The notes below the pieces were generated by a model. The model was not told the DNA's origin. It was given only the letters and a program-made list of their open reading frames with translations, and ran no database searches. Made by a program: the position numbers and the translations under genes. A stretch of DNA of 64,000 nt from Flavobacterium crocinum (lineage in GTDB: Bacteria; Bacteroidota; Bacteroidia; Flavobacteriales; Flavobacteriaceae). The stretch lies in the NCBI RefSeq assembly GCF_003122385.1, contig NZ_CP029255.1, forward strand, positions 3,968,001 through 4,032,000, in the 5' to 3' direction. The number at the start of each line of letters is the position of its first letter. Within the stretch, counting starts at the first letter, position 1. Below are positions 26,315 through 34,496 of the stretch, one piece after another.

Positions 26315-28342
26315 ATGACGACAAACACGATTCTTTTATTATTGCTTTCTTTAGTAATTGCTGGTGGTTTATCGTATTTTCAATATTTTTTCAAAGCCAA
26401 AAGTAAATCCAATGTGATTATACTTTTGGCTTTTTTACGTTTCTTAGCCATTTTCGGATTGTTGGTTTTATTGATTAATCCAATAATTTCGAAAAATTCA
26501 CTTGAAATTACTAAAACACCTTTAGCAATTGTTGTAGATAATTCGAGTTCGATTACGGCTTTAAAATCAGATAAAAAAGCGCTAGAAATATATCAAAAAC
26601 TGGTTTCAAAACCGGCCTTAAGAGAAAAATTCGAAATTCAATCCTATCAATTTGATAATGATTTTAAAACTTCAGATAAATTTGATTTTAAAGGGAATCA
26701 AACCAATTTAGACGAAGCGGCTAAAAATTTAAAGAGCATCAACAAAAATCTGATTTTCCCAACCGTTATTATTACAGATGGAAATCAGACTACAGGAAAC
26801 GACTATGTTTATAGATTCGATCCTGTCAATAAAGTTTATCCTTTGGTTGTGGGAGATACAACCACTTTTTTCGATTTAAAAATCAATCAGCTTAACGTAA
26901 ACAAATACGCTTTTCATAAAAATAAATTTCCTGTAGAAGTTTTTCTTCAGTATGCAGGTACAAAAGCTGTAAATGCTGACTTTACAATTACACAAGGAAA
27001 TTCTGTTGTGGCTAAAGAAAAAGTTTCTTTTTCGCCTTCAAAAAAAACAGCTTCTTTAAATTTGCTTTTGCCTGCAGATAAAGTAGGATTACAAATTTAT
27101 AAAGCAAATATTCAATCTGTTGCAAAAGAAAAAAACAGCTATAATAACATTAAGAATTTTGCAGTTGAAATAATCGATCAAAAGTCAACTATTGCAATTG
27201 TTTCTGCCATTAATCATCCTGATATTGCGGCATTAAAACGTTCCATAGAAGTTAATGCGCAACGTAAAGTAATATTATTTAAACCAAATCAAGTTAACGA
27301 TTTACAAGATATTTCGGTTTTGGTTTTGTATCAGCCTACAACGGCCTTTAAAGCTATTTTTGACAATAACAAATTAGCAGGAACAAATAAATTTATTATT
27401 ACAGGAAACAACACCGATTTTAATTTTCTGAATCAACAGCAAAATAATTTGATTTTTAAAATGAGTAATCAGCGAGAAGATTTTCTTTCTGAATTTCACC
27501 CCGATTTTAATCTTTTTGCGATTGATAATATTGGTTTTGAAAATTTCCCGCCTTTGCAGAATCCTTTTGGTACCATCAGTACTAATGGAAATGTATCCGT
27601 TTTACTTTCGTCAAAAATCAGAAATGTTGCTACAAATGCACCTTTATTGGCTTTCGCCGAAAATCAAGGAAAAAGAACTGCTTTTCTTTTAGGAGAAAAC
27701 AGTTGGAAATGGCGTTTGCAAAGTCATGTAGATAATCAGTCTTTTGAAAAATATGATGTTTTTATTGATAAAGTTGTACAATATTTAGCTTCATCGGATT
27801 CAAAAAAATCTTTGGTTGTAACACATGAAAGTTTTTATAATTCTGGTGAAGAAATTATTATCAATGCGCAGTATTTCAATAAAAACTATGAGTTTGACGA
27901 AAAAGCCAGACTTACTATAGGTGTTGTAAATGCTGAAACAAAGCAGACTAAGAATTACGATTTGTTAAAAGGTAGTAATTCGTTTTCAGCCAATTTAGAA
28001 GGACTTCCAGCGGGAAAATACAATTTTACTGTAAAAGAATTAAATTCAAATACTTCATACGCAAGTCATTTTGAGATTTTAGATTTTGATATTGAAAAAC
28101 AATTTGTAAATCCTGATGTTTTAAAATTACAACAATTGGCTTTGCAAACAAATGGAAAAGCTTTCTTTGAAGATCAAGCTGATAATTTGATAAACACACT
28201 TTTAGAAAACAAAGAATACAAATCGATTGAAAAAAATATTTCAACTAAAACTCCCATTATTGATTGGATTTGGTTATTAATTTTAATAGCTGTTTTATTG
28301 ACTACAGAATGGTTTGTTAGAAAGTATAATGGGTTGTTGTAG
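26315..28342 (+). CDS. membrane protein with VWA-type metal site
   Basis: A 675-residue protein with two N-terminal membrane helices (residues 4-24 and 33-58), a C-terminal helix (IDWIWLLILIAVLLTTEWFV) and a large extracytoplasmic part. LAIVVDNSSSITALKSD holds a DxSxS metal site (D75, S77, S79) as in von Willebrand A domains, with PTVIITDGNQTTGND as the later VWA strand. Such proteins are common in Bacteroidota; no function is established that I can name. It follows fabG on the same strand but a repeat separates them, so linkage may be positional only. Confidence 0.75.
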   Translation: MTTNTILLLLLSLVIAGGLSYFQYFFKAKSKSNVIILLAFLRFLAIFGLLVLLINPIISKNSLEITKTPLAIVVDNSSSITALKSDKKALEIYQKLVSKPALREKFEIQSYQFDNDFKTSDKFDFKGNQTNLDEAAKNLKSINKNLIFPTVIITDGNQTTGNDYVYRFDPVNKVYPLVVGDTTTFFDLKINQLNVNKYAFHKNKFPVEVFLQYAGTKAVNADFTITQGNSVVAKEKVSFSPSKKTASLNLLLPADKVGLQIYKANIQSVAKEKNSYNNIKNFAVEIIDQKSTIAIVSAINHPDIAALKRSIEVNAQRKVILFKPNQVNDLQDISVLVLYQPTTAFKAIFDNNKLAGTNKFIITGNNTDFNFLNQQQNNLIFKMSNQREDFLSEFHPDFNLFAIDNIGFENFPPLQNPFGTISTNGNVSVLLSSKIRNVATNAPLLAFAENQGKRTAFLLGENSWKWRLQSHVDNQSFEKYDVFIDKVVQYLASSDSKKSLVVTHESFYNSGEEIIINAQYFNKNYEFDEKARLTIGVVNAETKQTKNYDLLKGSNSFSANLEGLPAGKYNFTVKELNSNTSYASHFEILDFDIEKQFVNPDVLKLQQLALQTNGKAFFEDQADNLINTLLENKEYKSIEKNISTKTPIIDWIWLLILIAVLLTTEWFVRKYNGLL

Positions 28343-28407
28343 TTAGTCGCAAAGTTTCAAAGTTAAAAAGATACAAAGGTTTTCAAATTAAGTTAAGTCA
28401 TCGTGTC

Positions 28408-28812
28408 ATGAATGATATTCAAAATATTTTAGATAGTACATTTCCTTTTGTAGAGAGTTTATTAAAAGAATATGGTGAATTTTATCCATTAGCTTCTGCG
28501 ATAAATAGTGATGGTAAAGTAGAGCAGATTTTATTAGAAGAAGATGAAGAAATCGATTTTCCCGAATCAGTTTCTGTTTTAGGTGAATTAAAGAAAGAAC
28601 TACGCTGGAGAAAAAATGATTTTAAAGCTGTTGCAATTTTTTATGATGTTAATTTGAAAGAGAATAACACTTCCGCAATAGCTGTTTCTGTTGAACATGA
28701 AAGAGAAAAAGAAGCTTTTATATTTTATTATCCATACCAATTAATTGATGGTAATTTGGTTTATGGAGAATCATGGAAAGTAGTAGCAGAAATGCAGATT
28801 TTTGGTAACTAG
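28408..28812 (+). CDS. small acidic protein of unknown function
   Basis: A 134-residue acidic, soluble protein. Visible blocks are FPFVESLLKEYGEFYPLASAI, then VLGELKKELRWRKNDFKAVAIFYDV, then AIAVSVEHEREKEAFIFYYPYQLIDGNLVYGESW. Size, acidity and the alternating strand pattern resemble small immunity-type proteins of polymorphic toxin loci, but I see no toxin gene beside it. I do not recognise a family. The gap before it carries a degenerate GCAAAGTTTCAAAG-type repeat word. Confidence 0.6.
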   Translation: MNDIQNILDSTFPFVESLLKEYGEFYPLASAINSDGKVEQILLEEDEEIDFPESVSVLGELKKELRWRKNDFKAVAIFYDVNLKENNTSAIAVSVEHEREKEAFIFYYPYQLIDGNLVYGESWKVVAEMQIFGN

Positions 28813-28912
28813 TTTAAAAAAAATTACTGAATGATAGTTGGAAAATTTGGATAGCATACTCTATAATTTCTGTATACCTTATTTTAATTTCAAAAACCTA
28901 AGTTTGTTGAAT

Positions 28913-29698
28913 ATGTGCAATCCTTTTAAAAAGAATAAGAAAGAAGACGTTGTTTTAAATAAGTTTAAAAAGCAACTAGAAAGTAAAGGTTTATTAATTG
29001 ATTCTATTGATGAAGAAGGATTGATTCATATAAATGCAGAGGAATCCGATTTAAAAGTTAGTCTAGAAAATGTCAGACGAAATTATGAGAGAGACTCTGA
29101 TGATAGCCATATTACTGATTTAGTTGATGTAGTCATTTCACATTTATCAAAGAAAGAAGATTGGGGAAATATCAACGATAAAGTAATTATTCAATTTTTT
29201 CCGAATGATTTTGAGTTTGATAATATAGTGCATGAAAAAGTTACTAATGAATTTAGTAAGGTTTTTGCATTAAATCTCAATAATGGTTTTTCATTCATAA
29301 CTACAGATGATTTGTCAGACTGGAAAATAAATTTTGAAGAATTAAAAAAGCAAGCTGACGTCAATTTAGAAATCCTTCTGGATAAAGCAAAGATTGAATT
29401 TGAAGATATTGACAATCATAAATTAGGTATGATTAATATTGAAGAAATAGCGCTTAAAAGTTCATGTCTTTTTTCTCTGAAAATTAAAGATCTAGTTCAA
29501 AATACTATTGGTTTTCCCTTTTATGCGGTAATTCCAGTAAGAGACTTTTGTTATATTTTTGCTGAGGAAGATTTTGAATATTTCTCACAACGTCTTGGTT
29601 CTGTAGTTCTTGATGAGTATAATGGTTCAGGTTATCCAATTACAACTGAAATATTAAAATTTTCTGAAATGGGAGTTAAAGCTATTGGAAAATATTAA
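28913..29698 (+). CDS. unknown cytoplasmic protein, possibly DUF1444 (YtpQ)-like
   Basis: I place the start at the ATG at 28913 (MCNPFKKNKKED, 261 residues), because 25 codons upstream to a TTG look non-coding. The protein is acidic and soluble, with NVRRNYERDSDD, KVIIQFFPNDFEFDN and near the end FPFYAVIPVRDFCYIFAEED followed by LKFSEMGVKAIG. The arrangement (N-terminal DUF-like half, C-terminal PLYAVIPDRDF-type strand) reminds me of DUF1444/YtpQ proteins, whose function is unknown. This assignment is tentative. Confidence 0.5.
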   Translation: MCNPFKKNKKEDVVLNKFKKQLESKGLLIDSIDEEGLIHINAEESDLKVSLENVRRNYERDSDDSHITDLVDVVISHLSKKEDWGNINDKVIIQFFPNDFEFDNIVHEKVTNEFSKVFALNLNNGFSFITTDDLSDWKINFEELKKQADVNLEILLDKAKIEFEDIDNHKLGMINIEEIALKSSCLFSLKIKDLVQNTIGFPFYAVIPVRDFCYIFAEEDFEYFSQRLGSVVLDEYNGSGYPITTEILKFSEMGVKAIGKY

Positions 29699-29717
29699 AT
29701 AACAAATTTTTGCCTAA

Positions 29718-30278
29718 ATGAAAAAGCTACCTCTTTTACTATTTTTACTTTTAGCATCAATTAATAGCATTGGTCAAAATACTGAAAATGCAAGTTCGAA
29801 TTCAGTAAAAGTGAACCTAACACAATACAGGCAATTTTTTTGGGATAGTTTGCCTAGTCCAGTGGGATGGGTAAATGATTATGAAGGGATTTTTTCTGAT
29901 ACTGAGAAGTTTAAATTGAATAATCTTATAACCAAATTTGAAAAAGCAACTACAATTGAGTTTGGAATTGTAACTATAGATACTGTAAAAACTTCAAGAG
30001 ATAAATTTGAAGCACTATCGCTTCATATTGCTAAAAATTGGGGTGTTGGTAAGAAAGGAAAAGACAATGGAGTTTTGATTGGGCTTTCGAAAGGCTATAG
30101 GAAAATCCGAATTGAACTTGGAAATGGAATTGCTAAGAAATTTTCTGATCAGGAGACAAAAGAGATTATTGAACAGGATTTTATTCCAGAATTTAAAAAA
30201 GGAAATTACTACCAAGGAATGCTTAATGGGATTTCAAAATTGATGGAAGTTTTAAGAATAAGAATGAAAGAAGAGTAA
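29718..30278 (+). CDS. secreted TPM-domain protein
   Basis: A 186-residue protein with a signal peptide (MKKLPLLLFLLLASINSIGQ) and a TPM domain: PSPVGWVNDYEGIFSDTEKFKLNNLITKFEKATTIEFGIVTIDTV, then IAKNWGVGKKGKDNGVLIGLSKGYRKIRIELGNGIAKKFSD. TPM proteins are linked to photosystem repair in plants and to phosphatase-like activity; in bacteria the role is unclear. There is no C-terminal membrane helix or Gly-rich tail of the YgcG type, so it is probably a free periplasmic protein. Confidence 0.8.
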   Translation: MKKLPLLLFLLLASINSIGQNTENASSNSVKVNLTQYRQFFWDSLPSPVGWVNDYEGIFSDTEKFKLNNLITKFEKATTIEFGIVTIDTVKTSRDKFEALSLHIAKNWGVGKKGKDNGVLIGLSKGYRKIRIELGNGIAKKFSDQETKEIIEQDFIPEFKKGNYYQGMLNGISKLMEVLRIRMKEE

Positions 30279-30302
30279 ATTAAATACTCAAAAAACAAAA
30301 AA

Positions 30303-31199
30303 ATGGATTTTAGGCTAAAAGTATTTTACACTGTTGCGCTCCGCCTTAATTTTACTAAAGCGGCAACAGAATTGTATATTACACAGCCGGCAGTTTCCAA
30401 ACATATTCAGGAACTCGAAGAAACTTATAAAACCAAACTTTTTGAACGTAACGGTTCTAAAATTGCTTTAACTCCTGCTGGGAAGATTCTATTAAAATAT
30501 ACTAAGAGTATTTTTGATATTTACCGCGAAATAGATTTTGAAATGAGTTCTTTCAATAAAGAACGACAAGGTTTATTAAGATTAGGAGCTAGTACAACCA
30601 TTTCGCAATATGTTATTTCTCCAGTTTTGGCCAATTTTCATCAAAAGCAAAAAGATATAAAAGTCAATTTGTTAAACGGAAATACAGAACAAATTGAAAA
30701 TGCCCTAATCAATAAAGAAATCGAAATTGGAATTGTAGAAGGGCAGTCAAAAAATCAATCCATAAAATACATTCCGTTTTTAAAAGACGAACTGGTTTTG
30801 GTCTGCAACGGCAACAATGCTTTTGTAAAACAAAATGAAATTTCATTAAACGATTTAAAATCAATGAAATTCATAACCCGTGAACGCGGATCTGGAACAC
30901 TTGAAGTTATAGAATTTGCATTGAAAAAAGCAGGTTTGAAATTTTCAGATTTACAAATAGAAATGCAGTTAGGGAGTACTGAAAGTATAAAATCATACCT
31001 GTTAAATTCTGATTGTTTTGCTTTTATGTCTATTCATGCCGTTAGTAAAGAGTTGAAAAATAAAGAATTGATTGTTTTAGATGTGGAGAAACTGTCAATT
31101 GAAAGATTCTTTTATATTGCTACTTTAGTTGGAAAATCAGATTCACTATCAGAATTGTTTATTCAAAATTTAGCTAGTCACTATAACTTGAAGTTATAG
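30303..31199 (+). CDS. LysR-family transcriptional regulator
   Basis: A 298-residue regulator: winged helix at 1-60 (FTKAATELYITQPAVSKHIQELEETYKTKLFERNGSKIALTPAG) and a substrate-binding domain at about 90-295. Its position directly before a YeiH-type exporter on the same strand is a recurring pairing, in which the regulator responds to sulfur metabolites and controls the exporter. The effector here is inference. The start ATG at 30303 gives a complete helix-turn-helix. Confidence 0.88.
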   Translation: MDFRLKVFYTVALRLNFTKAATELYITQPAVSKHIQELEETYKTKLFERNGSKIALTPAGKILLKYTKSIFDIYREIDFEMSSFNKERQGLLRLGASTTISQYVISPVLANFHQKQKDIKVNLLNGNTEQIENALINKEIEIGIVEGQSKNQSIKYIPFLKDELVLVCNGNNAFVKQNEISLNDLKSMKFITRERGSGTLEVIEFALKKAGLKFSDLQIEMQLGSTESIKSYLLNSDCFAFMSIHAVSKELKNKELIVLDVEKLSIERFFYIATLVGKSDSLSELFIQNLASHYNLKL

Positions 31200-31273
31200 T
31201 CTATTGTAATTTACGATTGGCGTTTTCCGTTTAATCGACGGAACTTTGCAGGGTAATTATCAATTATCCTATT

Positions 31274-32239
31274 TTGAAAGCAAAACAACAAACATCGGCA
31301 CATTTATTTGAAATTAACCATTCATTGCAACAGGTACTTTTTGTTGTAGTAATTCTTTTATGTTTGTTTTCAATTATTTCGCCTCCAATAGCTTTACTGT
31401 TAGGAGTTTTACTGGTAAACATTTTCGGAAACCCATTTGTAGAATTCAATCATAAAGCGATTACTTTTCTTTTACAGTTTTCGGTAGTCGGTTTAGGATT
31501 TGGTATGAATGCTCATAGTGCAGTTTCAGCAGGAAAAGAAGGTTTTGTTCTTACTATAATGTCAATCTTCAGTACTTTAGTTTTTGGTTTTCTTCTTGGA
31601 AAATGGCTGCAAACAGAGAAAAAAACATCACATTTAATTTCTTGCGGAACAGCAATTTGTGGAGGAAGCGCCATTGCAGCTATTGCACCTGTAATTAAAT
31701 CAAATGAAAATCAAACTTCAATTGCTTTGGGAGTAATTTTTATATTGAATTCAATTGCTTTATTTGTTTTCCCTTTTATCGGGCATCAATTAGATTTATC
31801 TCAAAAAGATTTTGGCTTATGGTGCGCTATTGCGATTCATGACACTAGTTCTGTTGTAGGAGCAGCAAATAAATATGGGGCAGAAGCTTTACAAGTTGCC
31901 ACAACTGTAAAATTAGCAAGAGCTTTATGGATTATTCCTATTTCGCTTTTAACGGCTTTTGTTTTTAAAAGTAAGAATTCAAAAATAAAAATTCCTTATT
32001 TTATTGGATTATTTATCTTGGCAATGCTTTTAAATACTTATATTCCTTCATTAAATGTTTTTGCTGGACATATAGTTGGCATTGCTAAAATCGGATTGAC
32101 AATTACTTTATTTTTAATTGGTGCAACTTTAAATTTTGCAACTTTAAAAACGGTAGGAGTAAAGCCTTTGCTTCAAGGTGTGTTTTTATGGATATTTATC
32201 GCTGTTTTAGCTTTAGGATCAATTCTTTATTTGAGTTAA
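31274..32239 (+). CDS. YeiH/UPF0324-family membrane protein, putative sulfate/sulfite exporter
   Basis: A 321-residue integral membrane protein with about ten hydrophobic helices. Family blocks are FLLQFSVVGLGFGMN, SCGTAICGGSAIAAIAP and AIHDTSSVVGAANKYGAEALQVATTVKLARALWIIP. Homologues are annotated as putative sulfate exporters. The start appears to be TTG at 31274 (no earlier in-frame ATG that makes sense). It follows the LysR gene by 74 bases and ends two bases from the opposite-strand stop at 32241. Confidence 0.83.
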   Translation: MKAKQQTSAHLFEINHSLQQVLFVVVILLCLFSIISPPIALLLGVLLVNIFGNPFVEFNHKAITFLLQFSVVGLGFGMNAHSAVSAGKEGFVLTIMSIFSTLVFGFLLGKWLQTEKKTSHLISCGTAICGGSAIAAIAPVIKSNENQTSIALGVIFILNSIALFVFPFIGHQLDLSQKDFGLWCAIAIHDTSSVVGAANKYGAEALQVATTVKLARALWIIPISLLTAFVFKSKNSKIKIPYFIGLFILAMLLNTYIPSLNVFAGHIVGIAKIGLTITLFLIGATLNFATLKTVGVKPLLQGVFLWIFIAVLALGSILYLS

Positions 32240-32240
32240 A

Positions 32241-33191
32241 CTATTTTACATTTGAAAATTTGGCAACTGGTTTTCCAATCATTTGATATGATTTTCCTTT
32301 AAATGAATAACGTCTTTCAATTTCAAAATCAAATTTAGTTTTGGTTTTGGCCATTTCGGCTATCTCTTGAGGAATTGGTGCTTCAAATTCATCTTCTGCT
32401 TTTGCATCTTTATTAAAAGTGCCATTGGTGGTGATGATAATATCCCTAAAATGTTTTTTAGCCCCATCATCTACAACTTTGTAAGAGCCTGACCAATTAA
32501 TACTGGCAACATTAGTCAAGTGGTAAGAAGGGACTTCCATAATAATTTGATATTTTCCATCGAATCCAGCCACAAGGTAGAGATAACCTTCATAAGGTCC
32601 GCCAGCTCCACCATTAATATGTGATAATGTAAAAGCAAATTGATCTTCTCCAATTTCTACAATTTTTGGAGTTGGACATTGTGCAAATGCACCAAAAGCG
32701 GCAACTGCAGGCTGAAAAGATCTCATTTCCCAAATCTTTCCATTTTTAGCAAATTTAGCTATACCCAGCAAACCACCGGAAAAACGACCCGTTTGTAAAC
32801 CGTCTTCGTCATGAACAGAATGGTTAAAAGCGATGATTTTAAATTTATTTTCTTTGGAATCAGAATAATCGAGATTGGCTAGAAGTCTTGTGGCAACACC
32901 ATTCGTATAAGGAAACATTTGATCGCCTTCGACACCATTAACATCTAAAAAAGGAGCAGGTTTACATGTTTTACAAGTCCAGCTTACAAAAGTATTTTTA
33001 TTAGCAAGATGATATAATTTTCCTGGAAATAGTTTCTGCATTATTCTTTCTTCATTAAAAGGATCAGAAAACCTTAGCGCCCTTTTTGAATTTAGAATAG
33101 AGTCACTGACATTTTTGGGATTTATATCATTTTCCTGAGCAAAACAAATAGCTGACAGAAAGAAAATTACATTGAGAAAAGTAAAACGCAT
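32241..33191 (-). CDS. secreted protein of unknown function
   Basis: From the ATG at 33191 (MRFTFLNVIFFLSAICFAQ, a good signal peptide) the protein is 316 residues; the 46 further upstream codons to 33329 are read from AT-rich leader and are rejected. The mature part contains FVSWTCKTCKPAPFLDVNGVEG, YTNGVATRLLANLDY, GGLLGIAKFAKNG and SHINGGAGGPYEGYLYLVAG. I do not recognise a domain; the paired cysteines WTCKTCK could form a disulfide or metal knuckle. It is transcribed away from the nuclease gene at 33368. Confidence 0.7.
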   Translation of the reverse strand: MRFTFLNVIFFLSAICFAQENDINPKNVSDSILNSKRALRFSDPFNEERIMQKLFPGKLYHLANKNTFVSWTCKTCKPAPFLDVNGVEGDQMFPYTNGVATRLLANLDYSDSKENKFKIIAFNHSVHDEDGLQTGRFSGGLLGIAKFAKNGKIWEMRSFQPAVAAFGAFAQCPTPKIVEIGEDQFAFTLSHINGGAGGPYEGYLYLVAGFDGKYQIIMEVPSYHLTNVASINWSGSYKVVDDGAKKHFRDIIITTNGTFNKDAKAEDEFEAPIPQEIAEMAKTKTKFDFEIERRYSFKGKSYQMIGKPVAKFSNVK

Positions 33192-33367
33192 GTTTGTGAA
33201 ATTTAGTCCATTAACAAACTTACGAAAGAAAAATCTTTTTTTGTATGAATTTATGTTACTTAAATGCTTTAAAAACTTCAAAAAAAATAATTTTAATAAT
33301 CTTGAAAGGTTATTGTTTGAATTATCCATAAATAAGGTAAATTTGCCCCTCTAATAAAAAAACAAAA

Positions 33368-34366
33368 ATGAAAAACTTCAAATCTAATCCAAAACTAATT
33401 GCTATTGGTGGTCTAATTATTGGATTTTTTACTTTATCCTGGGGAATTGTCGGACATGAAAGAATTAATAAAGCTGCTGTAATGGCTTTGCCTTATCCGC
33501 TTCAGGAGTTCTTTTATAATCATATCGATTTTATTACACAAGAAGCTTCAGTACCGGATATTCGTAAATATGCTTTAAGTTATAAAGATGAAGGGCCAAG
33601 ACATTATTTTGATATGGAAAATTTTGGTTCTGCCGATAGTTTTCCACAAAATTTAGAAGAAGCTAAGAAAAAATACGATGCTAAATTCTTGAGCGATAAC
33701 GGAATTTTGCCTTGGTACATTGAAGATATGATGGCAAAGTTAACCAAAGCTTTTAAAGATAAAAACAGAGCAGAGATTTTATTTTTGGCTGCAGATTTAG
33801 GTCACTATATTGGTGATGCACACATGCCGTTGCATACTTCTGCTAATCATGATGGACAACTGACAGATCAAAAAGGAATCCATTCTCTTTGGGAAAGCAG
33901 ACTTCCGGAGTTATTTGCTAAAAATTACAAATTAAATGTTCCTTATGCTCATTATTATGATGACGTTCATAAAGCAATTTGGGATATGATTAATGATACA
34001 CACAGTTTAGCACAGCCTTTATTGGATATCGATAAAAAACTGAGAACCGCTACGCCGGAAAACCAAGTTTTTAAAATGGATGCTGACGGAAAAGTACTGA
34101 AAAGCAAGTATAATACAGCTGTTTTTTCTGACGAGTATGCAAAAAAGCTACACGATCAGTTAAACGGCATGGTAGAAAGTCAAATGAAAAAAGCAATCAC
34201 AGCAACAGCAAGTTTTTGGTATACGGCATGGGTAAATGCAGGAAAACCAGATTTAAGTACTTTAGATTCTCCCGAAGTAACAAAGAGAAATGCTAAAGCT
34301 TTAAAAGAAGATTGGGAACTTTTCCAAAAAGGAGATTTGTTTGGAGTGAAAAATCAGAATGATTAA
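33368..34366 (+). CDS. S1/P1-type zinc nuclease family protein
   Basis: A 332-residue exported protein with an N-terminal hydrophobic segment. The mature N-terminus WGIVGHERINKAA supplies the Trp and first His ligand typical of S1/P1 nucleases and zinc phospholipase C. Further ligands are suggested by SVPDIRKY, RHYFDMENF, LGHYIGDAHMPLHTSANHDGQLTDQKGIHSLWE and the helix with AKNY/HYYDD. It probably degrades single-stranded nucleic acid or nucleotides outside the inner membrane, in line with phosphate scavenging. A bidirectional terminator separates it from the convergent sulfatase gene. Confidence 0.85.
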   Translation: MKNFKSNPKLIAIGGLIIGFFTLSWGIVGHERINKAAVMALPYPLQEFFYNHIDFITQEASVPDIRKYALSYKDEGPRHYFDMENFGSADSFPQNLEEAKKKYDAKFLSDNGILPWYIEDMMAKLTKAFKDKNRAEILFLAADLGHYIGDAHMPLHTSANHDGQLTDQKGIHSLWESRLPELFAKNYKLNVPYAHYYDDVHKAIWDMINDTHSLAQPLLDIDKKLRTATPENQVFKMDADGKVLKSKYNTAVFSDEYAKKLHDQLNGMVESQMKKAITATASFWYTAWVNAGKPDLSTLDSPEVTKRNAKALKEDWELFQKGDLFGVKNQND

Positions 34367-34410
34367 TATTTTTGTTTCAAGTTTAAAGTTTTAGGTTAAA
34401 CTCAAACCTT

Positions 34411-34452
34411 AAAAAAACGCCTCAAGTTTATTGTACTTGAGGCGTTTTTTTC
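34411..34452. terminator. bidirectional terminator between convergent genes
   Basis: AAAAAACGCCTCAAGT pairs with ACTTGAGGCGTTTTTT around TTATTGT. A-run and T-run flank the stem, so it can end both the nuclease gene (+) and the LTA-synthase-like gene (-). Confidence 0.92.
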
Positions 34453-34496
34453 TTAGCGAACCTTTGCGTATAACTTAGCGCTCCTTGCGGTTAAAC
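34453..34496. repeat. ACCGCAAGG/CTTTGCG-family repeat inside the 3' end of the sulfatase gene
   Basis: CTTAGCGAACCTTTGCG, CTTAGCG and CCTTGCGGTTAA are the same words as in the inverted repeat between hisB and hisH (43956-44039) and in the gap hisG-hisD. Here they are read as the last codons of the minus-strand gene. Confidence 0.75.

Noticed and set aside
31274..32239. Confident assignment as sulfate exporter
   Set aside because: The name rests on family annotation; substrate specificity has no direct sequence marker here.
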